Positions 17,141 through 27,514 of a DNA stretch of 64,000 nt are shown here, piece by piece. This DNA comes from an uncultured Bacteroidales bacterium (lineage in GTDB: Bacteria > Bacteroidota > Bacteroidia > Bacteroidales > F082): assembly GCA_947166105.1 (NCBI GenBank), contig CAMVCZ010000006.1:1-64000 (forward strand), written 5' to 3'. The notes under the pieces were generated by a model. That model did no database searches and was not told the origin of the DNA. It worked only from the letters and a program-made list of their open reading frames with translations. The position numbers and the translations under genes are program-made. Each line of letters opens with the position of its first letter. The stretch's first letter is position 1.

Positions 17141-18214
17141 TCATTTTTCCAAATACTCTTTGATGGTTTCCACAATCCTATACATATCAAAATGGTCGTA
17201 TCGCTGGTCACACAGTAAGGAAAGCTCACCTTGATACACTTCGTTTGCAGCATTGCTGATGTGATGCAAATAACACAATGGCCAATGCACTGGACAATAG
17301 ATATTGTGCTTAATCAAATAGTGGCGCAACTCATCACGATGTTCTGCCTGAACATATATCGGCACAAACAAAGGCGTATCGTAAGTGCCCATTTTGCCTA
17401 CAAGACAGCGGACACGTTCATCTTTTAAATCTGCAATGCCTTTCATCAAAATAGAGGCGTTGTGCCTTCGGGACTGAACCAAAAAGGAATAGTCGGTCTG
17501 CCGTAACACATCAAGCGAACGTTGGTCAGGCAAGGTGTGATGATAATCCTGTTCAAGCATCTCCTCAGCCTCGTTAATCCATGCGAGGAACTGCTGCTTA
17601 TCTACAACCTCGTCATTCATATAGCGAGCCTTCAGGTCAAACATTCGTGTACGCATCTCTGTGTAGGCATTATACTGATGCCAGTCAGCACCGAAATCGA
17701 TATCAGCATTGCCCTTGACTGCCACAAAACCGCAGTTCACATCCATCCACTTGCGGTAGCTGCCAAACACATAGTCACAATCGTCACAATTGATAAGGGA
17801 ATAAATAGCATGTGTGGCATCGTAGATTACTAGTTTGCCTTTGGCATGTTGTTCCTTGGCAATAGCGAACGTTACAGCATCCACAAAGCCGAAGTAATCA
17901 AACAAGAAAACCACATCACAACCATGATTTGGGTCGAATTGCCGTTTCAAACCCGATGTTGTTGGAACTACGTCATAGAACGAGACCTTAACGTCATGTT
18001 TTAAGAATGGTTCAATCATGGTGTGGCAACAGTAGGAAGGCATATACACCGAAAACACACCTTCCAGAGATAACTTTTCAACAATAAATTCCAATGCGAC
18101 ACGACCACTTAGAGTTTCTCTCACCAACCAATCTTGTGTATGAGGCCATTCACACCCGTGCGTTCCTAAAGGACTGCAACCAGTCCAAAACTCGCTACCA
18201 ATTTCTTTCTTCAT
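17141..18214 (-). CDS. DegT/aminotransferase-fold PLP protein
   Basis: 357 aa. The pattern SGRVALEFIVEKL (cofactor phosphate loop), DATHAIYS (Asp that contacts PLP) and GSYRKWMDVNCGFVAVKG with the candidate PLP lysine fits a fold-type I aminotransferase close to DegT/ArnB. It overlaps the upstream glycosyltransferase gene by 4 bases (ATGA). It may aminate a nucleotide sugar or act on a small precursor. It is divergent from well-known sugar aminotransferases, so substrate is left open. Confidence 0.7.
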   Translation of the reverse strand: MKKEIGSEFWTGCSPLGTHGCEWPHTQDWLVRETLSGRVALEFIVEKLSLEGVFSVYMPSYCCHTMIEPFLKHDVKVSFYDVVPTTSGLKRQFDPNHGCDVVFLFDYFGFVDAVTFAIAKEQHAKGKLVIYDATHAIYSLINCDDCDYVFGSYRKWMDVNCGFVAVKGNADIDFGADWHQYNAYTEMRTRMFDLKARYMNDEVVDKQQFLAWINEAEEMLEQDYHHTLPDQRSLDVLRQTDYSFLVQSRRHNASILMKGIADLKDERVRCLVGKMGTYDTPLFVPIYVQAEHRDELRHYLIKHNIYCPVHWPLCYLHHISNAANEVYQGELSLLCDQRYDHFDMYRIVETIKEYLEK

Positions 18215-19434
18215 GATTTGACATGTTTCATTATCGCATCATAAGTGTTTTCAACGCGATAGTTTTCACATAAGAATCTGTACCCTTTCTTCCCCATCTC
18301 CTTGATGTTGGAACTAAGAATTTTGTCGATACACTTTGTAAAAGCATCAACCGAATTGCTCTCACACCAATAACCGAATCCATTTACCTCTGCCATTGGA
18401 CCCATATCGCAATTAGGGTCGGTGGCACATATTATTGGCATTTGATATTCAAGATAACTCAATAAACGCGATGGGAAGTTAGGTATAGTAAAGCGATGGT
18501 CCAAAAAGATGAGCCCCACCTCGCAGGACTGAACCAACACATCGTAATCGGCCTTGGGTAAAGCCTTCATAACGGTTACGTTGGTGGGGTTTTGGGTGTC
18601 ATACCAAGTCTGAATCAGATGCTGTTCCGTTCCTGAACCCACCACCAAAAAATGGCAATCCTTACGGTTTTTATTCGCATCAAGACATTTAACCAAAAAA
18701 GGGATTCCTTGTGGCTTGCCGAGGTTACCGCCATAGATGAATACCGGATTATCGATTGGTAGTCCATATTTTTTTCTAACCTCTTCTTTTCTCCTTTGAA
18801 CATCATCCGTGCTATCTTTGCAATCCGGGTTCGATAATTCAATCGAATTGGGAGCAACTTCTACTCGGCTTTCCTCTATCTCATGATTGTGTTTAAGCAC
18901 AAACTCCACATTAGCCGGGCTCATGCAACCTATAAAGTCAGACAGGCGGTATAGAGCCTGCTCTTTCCTTCGAAAATACTTATAGAATATGCTGTTTTCG
19001 CCAAACATACCAATGTCGACAGCATTCTGCGGAAAAATATCTTTCAGTAGCAGGTATGAGACAGCATCAGGATTCTCTTTTTTCAAATATTTAACCACAC
19101 CCATCAAGGTTATAGGCGGGGTAGTATAGAGAATGATGTCGTACTTAACATGATTAGCAAATTTTCTGATAGCACGTTTGAATTGCCCTTCCACTAATAT
19201 CTGGCCAATACCTTTTTCAACAACATTTGTCTTGGTTAGATTCAATGTACGGACATTGAGATATTTAACCCTTTCTTTGTTAACAATACTTGTTGGCTTT
19301 CCATTCTTACGCTCCAATGGTGAAACAATAGTCAATTGATGACCCTCATCGCGGAATTTTCGCATGAGGTCGCTATAGATGCCGTGGGTGTCCACCTCGG
19401 TGAGTGTGGACATTGTGAGGAAGATAATCTTCAT
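18211..19434 (-). CDS. Glycosyltransferase, GT4 (WbuB-like)
   Basis: 407 aa GT-B fold. The C-terminal Rossmann half shows FIYGGNLGKPQGIPFLVKCL, VVGSGTEQ and a donor-binding region PNFPSRLLSYLEYQMPIIC. Such GT4 enzymes act on undecaprenyl-linked acceptors at the cytoplasmic face. In E. coli O26-type clusters a GT4 (WbuB) is found with the FucNAc genes and wbuC, which are present here too, so an L-FucNAc transferase is possible. Coupled by ATGA overlap to the PLP gene. Confidence 0.85.
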   Translation of the reverse strand: MKIIFLTMSTLTEVDTHGIYSDLMRKFRDEGHQLTIVSPLERKNGKPTSIVNKERVKYLNVRTLNLTKTNVVEKGIGQILVEGQFKRAIRKFANHVKYDIILYTTPPITLMGVVKYLKKENPDAVSYLLLKDIFPQNAVDIGMFGENSIFYKYFRRKEQALYRLSDFIGCMSPANVEFVLKHNHEIEESRVEVAPNSIELSNPDCKDSTDDVQRRKEEVRKKYGLPIDNPVFIYGGNLGKPQGIPFLVKCLDANKNRKDCHFLVVGSGTEQHLIQTWYDTQNPTNVTVMKALPKADYDVLVQSCEVGLIFLDHRFTIPNFPSRLLSYLEYQMPIICATDPNCDMGPMAEVNGFGYWCESNSVDAFTKCIDKILSSNIKEMGKKGYRFLCENYRVENTYDAIMKHVKS

Positions 19435-19443
19435 AATACTTGT

Positions 19444-20652
19444 TTATTCTACAATCTGACTCAAATAATATGCCGCGGCCTTATCATCCGTCAATTCACA
19501 AGCTGTTTTTACGGCGGCATCAGAAATCTTTTGTAATTCATTTATCGGCATTTGTCTGAGGCGTATAATTATCGATGCTAATTCATCTGCGTTTCCAGCT
19601 TCACAAAGGAAACCATTTACCCCGTCTTGGATGATACCGTCAAAGCCTTCCTGGCATGAGGCTATGGTTATGCACCCTCGTGCCATGGCTTCCAAATACA
19701 CCAAACCAAAGGCCTCGTTTCTCGAAATCATGACAAACACATCGCTTTCATCCATTTGCCGCACCACCTCGTCACGCTCCTGACGCCCCAACAAATGAAC
19801 CTTATCACTAACGCTCAAATTGTTGGCAACCAGTTTAATTTTTTCCGCCTCCTCCCCTTTGCCTATATAAGTCATAGAGAAATCATCCTCTCCGAACGAC
19901 CGTTTTAGTGCTGATACAATCTCGGCCGGATATTTCCTGCCAATCAAAGTACCAACATAAATGAAACGACGGATGTCTTTGAAAACCTTTTTATGATTTG
20001 CATCCACATATTTCGATGGGATGCCAGAATAGCACATGAACGAGGGTTTGACGTACTTTGGTTCCGTTTCAAATCTTTGTTTGATATATGCCGACCTGTA
20101 TCCTATCTTGTCTATGGCTTCGAGGCATCTATCCCCTTCCTTGCCAAACACTTCAAAATGAGCCCCACCATGAGCGATATATGCAGTACGACAATTATAG
20201 GCTCGTTTCAACTCGATCATTATCGGAACCGATGGATTCGCCCAATGAGAAACAATCACATCCGGGGTAAAGCCGTTTTCTTCACAATAAGTTTTTGTAA
20301 GACGAACCGCCTTCTGTATCTCCTTGCTTGAAAAACTTCCATGAGGTTTGGTTTTCCTTAAAGGAACTCGAAATACACTCACCCCTTCCAGGTCGTAGGT
20401 GCGCTGTGGCAAAGGTTTGTCACCTATCACGAAACCTGCTTTTGACGAGAGCCTTTCCTTTAATAGTCGGGCAATCCAATAGGCAAAGGTGGGAAAACGC
20501 GATACATAATTCACTACTCTTACCTCATTGCCGTTTTTTACCCACTCACGAGTAAAATAATGTACTATCGGCGTCCATTCCTTGGGAACATCGTCGGCAG
20601 GATAGATGGAGGTTAGCACCAATATCTTATAACCACAAGGAGAAACCACCAT
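19444..20652 (-). CDS. Glycosyltransferase, GT4, tandem paralogue A
   Basis: 402 aa from the ATG at 20652; a TTG one codon upstream is also open. GT-B fold with the C-terminal donor site YVGTLIGRKYPAEIV and EAFGLVYLEAMARGCITIA. It is a clear paralogue of the gene at 21369-22577: the stretch GVNGFLCEAGNADELASII is identical in both and the first half aligns throughout. The two copies are separated only by an acetyltransferase gene. It likely adds a hexose or HexNAc in the repeat unit. Confidence 0.88.
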   Translation of the reverse strand: MVVSPCGYKILVLTSIYPADDVPKEWTPIVHYFTREWVKNGNEVRVVNYVSRFPTFAYWIARLLKERLSSKAGFVIGDKPLPQRTYDLEGVSVFRVPLRKTKPHGSFSSKEIQKAVRLTKTYCEENGFTPDVIVSHWANPSVPIMIELKRAYNCRTAYIAHGGAHFEVFGKEGDRCLEAIDKIGYRSAYIKQRFETEPKYVKPSFMCYSGIPSKYVDANHKKVFKDIRRFIYVGTLIGRKYPAEIVSALKRSFGEDDFSMTYIGKGEEAEKIKLVANNLSVSDKVHLLGRQERDEVVRQMDESDVFVMISRNEAFGLVYLEAMARGCITIASCQEGFDGIIQDGVNGFLCEAGNADELASIIIRLRQMPINELQKISDAAVKTACELTDDKAAAYYLSQIVE

Positions 20653-20679
20653 CAAGCGGCCCTCCTTTCCAAGAACACG

Positions 20680-21372
20680 TTATTGTAACTTATTGATATT
20701 CTGGTATTTACCACCCCCACACACACACACTATTCCTACAACATTGTGATTATCGGGAAAATACCGATTAATATCCTCCAAACTCGGATTCTTGATATGG
20801 AACAAATCCACCACCTCGGTGATCTTCTCATCGGGCAGGTTCCACCATTGGATTTCCTCAAGGCGATCTATAACTTCTTTGGGAAATCTGTATTTGATAG
20901 TTTTAGCAGGAACTCCTCCAACAATTGCGTATGGTAGTACATCTTTAGTTACAAGTGCATTACTACCGACCACAGCACCATTTCCAATCACAACTCCCTG
21001 TTTAATTGTTACACCATGTCCTATCCAGACATCGTTACCAATGATTGTTTTCTTCGACTTTGGCAAATCAAACTTTGCAATTCTTTTTGACGGACCACTA
21101 TGACGTGTATTCTGAAATACTGGTGAAGTGGAAACCCAATCCAAGGGATGCTCGGCTCCTCCGATGAAAACATGGTCAGAAATGCTGCAAAAGGCCCCAA
21201 TTTCAGCATTCACTATTTGGCAATCACTACCAAAATAGGAATACCTGCTCATTCTTACTCCTACAACATTACAATTTGTCCCAACCACAGAGGTCTTATC
21301 AATATTACTATTGATGACACAAGTCCCCTGCAATTTCTTCATCAACTTACCGTACAAATAGGACAATTTCAT
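20680..21372 (-). CDS. CatB-type hexapeptide O-acetyltransferase
   Basis: 230 aa left-handed beta-helix protein of the xenobiotic/CatB-like group. It has CSISDHVFIGG followed by a catalytic-type His in AEHPLDWVSTSPVF, hexapeptide turns (GNDVWIGHGVTIKQGVVIGNGAVVG) and a VGGVPAKTIKYRFP end. Usually O-acetylates sugars. Its last codons include the motif TTGTAACTTATTGATATTC that recurs at 33772-33790. It overlaps the upstream GT gene by 4 bases (ATGA). Confidence 0.85.
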   Translation of the reverse strand: MKLSYLYGKLMKKLQGTCVINSNIDKTSVVGTNCNVVGVRMSRYSYFGSDCQIVNAEIGAFCSISDHVFIGGAEHPLDWVSTSPVFQNTRHSGPSKRIAKFDLPKSKKTIIGNDVWIGHGVTIKQGVVIGNGAVVGSNALVTKDVLPYAIVGGVPAKTIKYRFPKEVIDRLEEIQWWNLPDEKITEVVDLFHIKNPSLEDINRYFPDNHNVVGIVCVCGGGKYQNINKLQ

Positions 21373-22577
21373 GACATAATCTTGCTTAATTCATCAAAAT
21401 AGTTTTTTGCGACATTCACATCCGAATAGGCCTGCGCTGTTTCTTTGGCTTTATAAGACATGGCTTTCAGTTCATCAGGAGACATCTTTCGTATTTTAGT
21501 TATTATGGAAGCAAGTTCATCGGCGTTACCGGCTTCACAAAGGAAACCATTCACTCCATCTTCAATAATACCGTCAATGCCTTCGTGGCGTGCGGCTATC
21601 GTAATACATCCTAATGCCATGGCTTCAAGATATACAAGCCCAAAAATTTCTCCTCTTGAAATCATCACAAACACATCAGATTGCTTTAAGTATTGTATCA
21701 CATCCTCACGTGGTATTCTGCCAGTGAAGGTTAATTTACCATTACAACCCAATTCGTCGAATCTTTTCTGGATTTGTTTTTTATCATCTCCCTCGCCAAT
21801 GTACGTCATCTCAAATGGATCCTTTTTATAGACTTGCGACAAAGCAGTTATCACAGTTGATGGATACTTCCTATTGATGAATCCTCCTACATAAACAAAA
21901 CTTTTGACCTCATTGATTGTTTTTTCATCATTTCTTCCTGCCTCAATGAAAGGACGGGAGACACCAGAAGCCGCGATAAATGAATGCTCTGGTTTTCCAA
22001 ACCGTTCTTCATAATTGGCTTGTGCAGTAATATTCCTAAATCCAACCAAATCGATGTCCTTTACTAAGGCATACGTTTCATTCCCATAGCAACTGGAAAG
22101 CTGCGAAAACTGATTGCTATGATACACCAAACAAGTAGGCTGATGGTATTTTTCCTTCAAAGCGTGGAGTAATTCCAATTGAGGATTATCCCAATGTCCG
22201 ACAAAACAATCAGGAACTCCTTCTTTTGCAATGTATGATGAAATGATACTAAAAGCTCTTTGAATTTGTTTTTTGGGAAACCGACCATGTGGCTTCATTT
22301 TCTTTAATGAAATATGCGTAATGCTAACCCCATCTTTAACATCGTCATACTCTTTTGGCGCCTGATTAGGAACCAAATGACCAAGTTTTGAATCCAACAT
22401 TTTCTTGAAAGGCCTTCCAAAAAAATAAAATGCTTTCGGAAAACATGATTCAGTATGAAAAACATGTACCTTGTGTCCCTCCAAAACCCATTCTTTGGTA
22501 AAGTAGTGCACTACCGGAGTAGTGCCTTGGGGAGTATATTGAGAGGGATAAACAGAAGAGAGAAGGAAAATGTTCAT
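21369..22577 (-). CDS. Glycosyltransferase, GT4, tandem paralogue B
   Basis: 402 aa GT-B fold, start ATG 22577. The N-terminus MNIFLLSSVYPSQYTPQGT and C-terminal donor motif GEIFGLVYLEAMALGCITIA parallel paralogue A (19444-20652). Near-identical C-terminal segments with more divergent acceptor halves suggest duplication followed by change of acceptor. A 206-bp gap upstream separates it from wzy. Confidence 0.88.
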   Translation of the reverse strand: MNIFLLSSVYPSQYTPQGTTPVVHYFTKEWVLEGHKVHVFHTESCFPKAFYFFGRPFKKMLDSKLGHLVPNQAPKEYDDVKDGVSITHISLKKMKPHGRFPKKQIQRAFSIISSYIAKEGVPDCFVGHWDNPQLELLHALKEKYHQPTCLVYHSNQFSQLSSCYGNETYALVKDIDLVGFRNITAQANYEERFGKPEHSFIAASGVSRPFIEAGRNDEKTINEVKSFVYVGGFINRKYPSTVITALSQVYKKDPFEMTYIGEGDDKKQIQKRFDELGCNGKLTFTGRIPREDVIQYLKQSDVFVMISRGEIFGLVYLEAMALGCITIAARHEGIDGIIEDGVNGFLCEAGNADELASIITKIRKMSPDELKAMSYKAKETAQAYSDVNVAKNYFDELSKIMS

Positions 22578-22783
22578 GATGGATTACGATTTAGAAGTCA
22601 TAAAATAATTCCTTATCCGTCAACAACCAGATGTTATTTCGACAGTAAATGGAACTGTGGACGAAGAAACAGATTTTGTGCGTAGTTACATAGTTATATT
22701 TGATTTTAAAGTTGCCCTATCTCATCCATAATCTTCTGTGTCCAACGATGGAAAATGAAATATGAATTGAATATTATCAATTA

Positions 22784-24010
22784 CTAACCTTGTGATGAAG
22801 GTTTGGGAGCTGACAATACAATCAACATACAAATAGCCAACGCGTTATCCGTGTAAATCGCCCCCGAAAGAAAACCCTTCAAGATGAATTGAACAGACAA
22901 AAGACATATTGCCATCATTGCTGTTTTGTTTAGTATATGACGATAGGTCAATATTACATCTTTCCATATTAGATACAGCCATACCAATGCACCAAAAAAT
23001 CCCAATCCAATCATCAAATCCAAAACGGAATTATGAGAATAGAATCCGTTATTTAACACGAACTGCTTGCCTAACACAGGATTTTGAAGAAAAATATCAA
23101 TGGCTTGCTTATACAGCGAATCTCGGCCCGAGCTGTCATCCTCATACATGGTTGCAGCCATACGCTGTTCCATCATCGGTGAAATGCTTCCCAACCACTC
23201 AAGTATGGTGGACATATTCACCCATACCAACAATATGACAACGAGAGAGATGATTAAACCTACAACCTTGTTTTTCATTCTTGAAAACAAAAAGAAAAGA
23301 AGCACTATTACAAAACTCACTAAAGGACCTCGACTTGCTGCTCGCAACATCAAAACAAAAGACATCACCATCAACAAAATCAAAACGGCTTTCCAGATTC
23401 GTTTACCTTCCTTATTACAAGCTATCCAAGAAAAGAAAACAATAAATACAGATACACACGTGTGTCCAAAACCTATTGAATTCAATGCGACGTTTCCTTC
23501 ACCACGAGCCATTTCTTCGTATTCTGCTGCAATTAATGAGTTCTGATTCCATACAGTCACTCCCAGCAATAACACACCACCTATCATCAACCATTGGTTT
23601 AATCTATTAAAATCAATATACTTTGCACAACGTGCTGTAGCCCAAATGGAAGGTATCATAGCTATGAACATATATTGTAAAACCACCCTTTGAAATACAG
23701 GCTGAATATATACCTGCCTAACAAAAATATCAACAAGAATACGAATAAAATAGACCAACATGAGTACTATATAGATAATTGTTGCCCGACGAGATGATGA
23801 GATCTTTTTCTCAAAAGGAGTTGCTACTATCAAGAAAAAGGCCAATACAAATACTACAGCACGGTACGGATAGGTCACTGTTTGTGAAACAGCAGCACTA
23901 TCTGAGGCAATAGGAAGCAATGCTGTTGTTGCTAATTGATAGCCTAGCAAAGACAAAAACACAAAAAGCAATGCAATAAAAGAATAAAACCTGTTACTGA
24001 CTTTAAACAC
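22784..24010 (-). CDS. wzy: O-antigen/capsule polymerase, Wzy-like
   Basis: 408 aa with about ten to twelve membrane segments and a large loop at about residues 250-340 containing SRGPLVSF before it and NGFYSHNSVLDLMIGLG after it. This pattern is typical of O-antigen ligase/polymerase-family proteins (Wzy/WaaL). Start codon appears to be GTG at 24010. Its place next to the flippase and the AT-rich, poorly conserved sequence favour the polymerase role; a ligase cannot be excluded from sequence. Confidence 0.78.
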   Translation of the reverse strand: MFKVSNRFYSFIALLFVFLSLLGYQLATTALLPIASDSAAVSQTVTYPYRAVVFVLAFFLIVATPFEKKISSSRRATIIYIVLMLVYFIRILVDIFVRQVYIQPVFQRVVLQYMFIAMIPSIWATARCAKYIDFNRLNQWLMIGGVLLLGVTVWNQNSLIAAEYEEMARGEGNVALNSIGFGHTCVSVFIVFFSWIACNKEGKRIWKAVLILLMVMSFVLMLRAASRGPLVSFVIVLLFFLFSRMKNKVVGLIISLVVILLVWVNMSTILEWLGSISPMMEQRMAATMYEDDSSGRDSLYKQAIDIFLQNPVLGKQFVLNNGFYSHNSVLDLMIGLGFFGALVWLYLIWKDVILTYRHILNKTAMMAICLLSVQFILKGFLSGAIYTDNALAICMLIVLSAPKPSSQG

Positions 24011-24028
24011 AACTATCTGATTTTTAGT

Positions 24029-25549
24029 TCATCGTCTCATTTTTCCCACAAAAGAATTCAACACTCCTCTGAAAGTGTTTTTTTCTTCTTTAGTTAATCC
24101 AAAATAATATACGATACCGCTATATAAGAATAGTGTTACAGTAAAAGAAACTATCAAACCTGTCCACCCAGATAAACAATGATATAACAAACCACAAACG
24201 ATAAATGATATGATAATAGGTGGTATTACTCGAAATAGTACTTGCTTATAAAACTCATTTCTATTGAAATCTGATATTTTTGAAAGAATGATAACCCTAC
24301 TATAAGAACCTAATGTTTCACAGATAAGAAAAACTATAATGGCAACATAACTAGGATAACCCATTTTCAAAAATATCCATGACAAAGGCAAGGCGGACAC
24401 GCGAACCGCAGAAACAATGATAGAAAACCATTTAATGTTTCCAACGGCTTGATTGGCAAAAACCAAGCCTCTTGTCAATTGCTCCGCCATACAAGCCAAA
24501 ATCATCAAACGAGAAAACAAAACGGTACCTTCAGGATAATCTTTAAGCCATAATGATAAAACATCTGGCATCATTACAATCAAAGGAATGCTAACTATAG
24601 ACATTAAAGCACAACCAAATTTACCAGCGGTCATAGATAATCGGAACATTCTGGCTTGGTCTCCCGCGCCATAACTCTTCATAACCTGTGGTTTCATCGT
24701 GCCAACAGCTGAAGCTGAAATATTATACATATGCCCTTCAAGTTGTCTTGCCAAAGCAAACGTGGCATTAGTGACAGGACCAAAAAAACGATTCAACAAT
24801 ATGGCATATCCTTGTCGATTCAATACAGAGCCCAAAACATCCATCAAGGTCCATCCAACAAATCCTGTCATTTCTTTCATCTCTCGGATAGTCGTTTTTT
24901 TATAAGATATTTGATTCCTGTAGAAATGAGTTACATAGCCAGCTATCAGGACAAAATCTATAATAGTAATCATCGCCAACAACACCCCATACACAATCAA
25001 TTTATCAACAAACCAATAGGTTATAACAATAGCTATCAACAATTTTAACACACTATTAAGAATAGCTATTACTGAGGTATACCAAAACTTTTCATGAGAA
25101 TTGATGAGAGCCCTAAAAGGCGACTGGACAATATTTAAGAAAAGTGTTGCCGTAACACAATGATAAATCACCTTTGCGGCAAAAATCCTATCATCTGGTA
25201 TGTCGAGAAATCCATCAAACAAAAAAAGTCCAACTATTTCTATGATTACAGAAAGAATTATAGCAACCCAAACATGTAGCCAAAAACAAGTTCGAAAAGT
25301 CTTTCGAATATCTTCTATGTCATTTTTTCCCAGACTAACAGAGATAAACCGCATTGATGCTTGGGACAAAGAAGATGAAACAAAACTTAATAACCCCACA
25401 ACACCACCAACAACATCATAAATGCCATAATCAACCTTTCCCAATGCAGCAAGGATAAGGCGAACCGACACCAAGCCAATTACAACACTCAGAACAAGCT
25501 GTATGTAATTTACTACAGTATTAAATGCTACTCTGTTTGCTGTTTGCAT
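24029..25549 (-). CDS. wzx: Polysaccharide flippase, Wzx-like (MOP superfamily)
   Basis: 506 aa with about 12-14 membrane helices. The N-terminus RVAFNTVVNYIQLVLSVVIG and the FVSSSLSQASMRFISVSLG segment are typical of oligosaccharide flippases of the MOP superfamily. It moves undecaprenyl-linked repeat units to the periplasmic face. It is the first gene after the sugar-precursor block, and is markedly AT-rich compared with the ugd-capE block upstream, a sign of acquisition. Confidence 0.88.
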   Translation of the reverse strand: MQTANRVAFNTVVNYIQLVLSVVIGLVSVRLILAALGKVDYGIYDVVGGVVGLLSFVSSSLSQASMRFISVSLGKNDIEDIRKTFRTCFWLHVWVAIILSVIIEIVGLFLFDGFLDIPDDRIFAAKVIYHCVTATLFLNIVQSPFRALINSHEKFWYTSVIAILNSVLKLLIAIVITYWFVDKLIVYGVLLAMITIIDFVLIAGYVTHFYRNQISYKKTTIREMKEMTGFVGWTLMDVLGSVLNRQGYAILLNRFFGPVTNATFALARQLEGHMYNISASAVGTMKPQVMKSYGAGDQARMFRLSMTAGKFGCALMSIVSIPLIVMMPDVLSLWLKDYPEGTVLFSRLMILACMAEQLTRGLVFANQAVGNIKWFSIIVSAVRVSALPLSWIFLKMGYPSYVAIIVFLICETLGSYSRVIILSKISDFNRNEFYKQVLFRVIPPIIISFIVCGLLYHCLSGWTGLIVSFTVTLFLYSGIVYYFGLTKEEKNTFRGVLNSFVGKMRR

Positions 25550-25647
25550 TATTAAAAGTCTTGTATATTTTTATTTTAATCACTAGTATTCACTAAAATC
25601 CGAGACTCGTTTTTTTGCTTAATAACTAAATATACTTCTTAAACCAC

Positions 25648-26952
25648 CTAATCTCTCTTAAATATATCTCGAGTATATACCTTTTCCCTCACATCATCCA
25701 AGCAACTATCGTAGCGATTCGCAATAATTGCCTGGCTCATGGCTTTGAACTTCGCGAGGTCATTCACCACGAGACTACCGAAGAAGGTCGTCCCATCCTC
25801 AAGCGTCGGCTCATAGATGATTACCTTGGCGCCCTTGGCTTTCACGCGCTTCATCACACCTTGGATGCTGCTCTGGCGGAAGTTGTCGGAGTTCGATTTC
25901 ATCGTCAAACGGAACACGCCGATAACGCAATCTTTCTCCTTGCTGGCGTCGAAATCCCCACGATTGTAATAATCATAATACCCAGCCATACGCAACACCT
26001 GGTCGGCGATGAAATCCTTCCTCGTGCGGTTGCTCTCCACGATGGCACGGATCAGGTCTTCGGGCACATCCTCGTAGTTGGCCAGCAACTGCTTCGTGTC
26101 CTTGGGCAGACAGTAGCCACCATAGCCGAAACTCGGGTTGTTATAATGAGCACCGATGCGCGGGTCAAGACAGATGCCATCGATGATGGCCTGCGTGTCG
26201 AGACCCTTCACCTCGGCATAGGTGTCCAGTTCATTGAAGTAGCTCACGCGAAGGGCCAGATAAGTGTTGGCAAACAGTTTCACCGCCTCAGCCTCTTTCA
26301 TGCCGATGAATAGTGTCTGCACATCCTGCTTGATGGCACCTTCTTTCAGCAGCGTCGCAAACTGGTGTGCTTTCTCCGTGAGCCAGTCCAGATCGGTAAG
26401 GGCATTTATGGCCTCGTTCTCTTCCTTAAACTCCTCGCTCATCATCTTCGGGATACCCACGATGATACGCGAAGGATAGAGGTTGTCGTACAAGGCTTTG
26501 CTTTCCCTCAGGAACTCGGGTGAAAAAAGCAGGTTGAACTTTTTCACGCCTTGCTTCCTGTATTTCACATAGAGGCTGCGGGTGTAGCCTACGGGGATGG
26601 TGCTTTTGATGACCATCACGGCGTTGGGATTCACCTTCAGCACCAGGTCGATTACCTCTTCCACATGCGAAGTGTCGAAAAAGTTCTTGGTGCTATCATA
26701 GTTGGTCGGTGCAGCGATGACCACGAAGTCGGCATCACAGTAACCCGCCTCGCCATCCAGTGTTGCGCGGAGATTTAGGGGCTTATGGGCCAGATAGTCC
26801 TCAATATAGTCGTCCTGGATGGGCGACTTCTTATGGTTCACCATGTCCACACGCTCGGGGACGACGTCCACCGCGGTGACTTCATTATGCTGTGCCAACA
26901 ACGTGGCGATGCTCATACCTACGTAGCCGGTTCCGGCGACTGAGATTTTCAT
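25648..26952 (-). CDS. ugd: UDP-glucose 6-dehydrogenase family (nucleotide sugar dehydrogenase)
   Basis: 434 aa. N-terminal Rossmann motif GTGYVGMS, central domain with catalytic Cys in [16 protein letters not shown], and C-terminal UDP-binding domain ([19 protein letters not shown]). The family oxidises UDP-glucose to UDP-glucuronate in two NAD-dependent steps. Sequence is closest in pattern to the Ugd of enterobacteria. It would supply an acidic sugar for the glycan. Confidence 0.9.
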   Translation of the reverse strand: MKISVAGTGYVGMSIATLLAQHNEVTAVDVVPERVDMVNHKKSPIQDDYIEDYLAHKPLNLRATLDGEAGYCDADFVVIAAPTNYDSTKNFFDTSHVEEVIDLVLKVNPNAVMVIKSTIPVGYTRSLYVKYRKQGVKKFNLLFSPEFLRESKALYDNLYPSRIIVGIPKMMSEEFKEENEAINALTDLDWLTEKAHQFATLLKEGAIKQDVQTLFIGMKEAEAVKLFANTYLALRVSYFNELDTYAEVKGLDTQAIIDGICLDPRIGAHYNNPSFGYGGYCLPKDTKQLLANYEDVPEDLIRAIVESNRTRKDFIADQVLRMAGYYDYYNRGDFDASKEKDCVIGVFRLTMKSNSDNFRQSSIQGVMKRVKAKGAKVIIYEPTLEDGTTFFGSLVVNDLAKFKAMSQAIIANRYDSCLDDVREKVYTRDIFKRD

Positions 26953-27008
26953 ATTTGAGAATTGATGATTTTTGAATTTTTCAGTTTTTTGATGTTCATT
27001 CCATCCTC

Positions 27009-27428
27009 TTATGTTGTTTTTTTCTTTTTCAACATCGAAAATAACAGATCTTCATCCTCCAATGCTGTCCAGACACCGTCTTTGGTCTCCAAGATTACCG
27101 TGCCACTCTCCAGACTCTCCAAGGAATGCCACTGGCCCTTGGGGACATTGAGACCAACGAGGTCACTGACTGGGGAAACGAGGTAGGTGTTCGTTACCTC
27201 ACCTTTATCGTTATAATACAGCCACCTTACCTTGCCACGGAGTACCACCACGGTCTCAGAGGTGTCCTGATGGCGATGGATGGGCATCACTGTGCCTGGC
27301 TCCAAGGCATTGAGCATACGCTGGCTTTGGTCTTCAGGAGTGTTGCGCAAGTCGTAGTTCATCCTAAGCCTTGGGGAAGCCTTCGCCTGGGCCGACAAAA
27401 TATCGAAAAGGTTGGAATCTATCTGCAT
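27009..27428 (-). CDS. wbuC: WbuC family cupin-fold metalloprotein
   Basis: 139 aa from ATG 27428; a GTG six codons upstream is also in frame but the ATG matches the family start. The sequence [18 protein letters not shown] and the cupin core [19 protein letters not shown] with metal-ligand His residues are typical of WbuC. WbuC genes accompany the FucNAc genes in O-antigen clusters; biochemical role not settled. Here it lies directly after capG, the expected context. Confidence 0.85.
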   Translation of the reverse strand: MQIDSNLFDILSAQAKASPRLRMNYDLRNTPEDQSQRMLNALEPGTVMPIHRHQDTSETVVVLRGKVRWLYYNDKGEVTNTYLVSPVSDLVGLNVPKGQWHSLESLESGTVILETKDGVWTALEDEDLLFSMLKKKKTT

Positions 27429-27514
27429 AGGTTTATTTGGCTCCACGTATCACTCGAATCTGCATAAATCTCTTTCCAAAAAATAATCGTGATACACGCA
27501 ATACGTGGATATAA

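Noticed and set aside
17044-17253. N-terminal extension of the FemAB-like gene by 70 codons
   Set aside because: It overlaps the neighbouring PLP gene by over 100 bp; the inner ATG has an AGGAGG box and family-like start.
22706-22783. Possible glycosyltransferase C-terminal remnant reading HRWTQKIMDEIGQL before a stop
   Set aside because: About 25 codons only; the pattern is suggestive of a GT end but too short to support.
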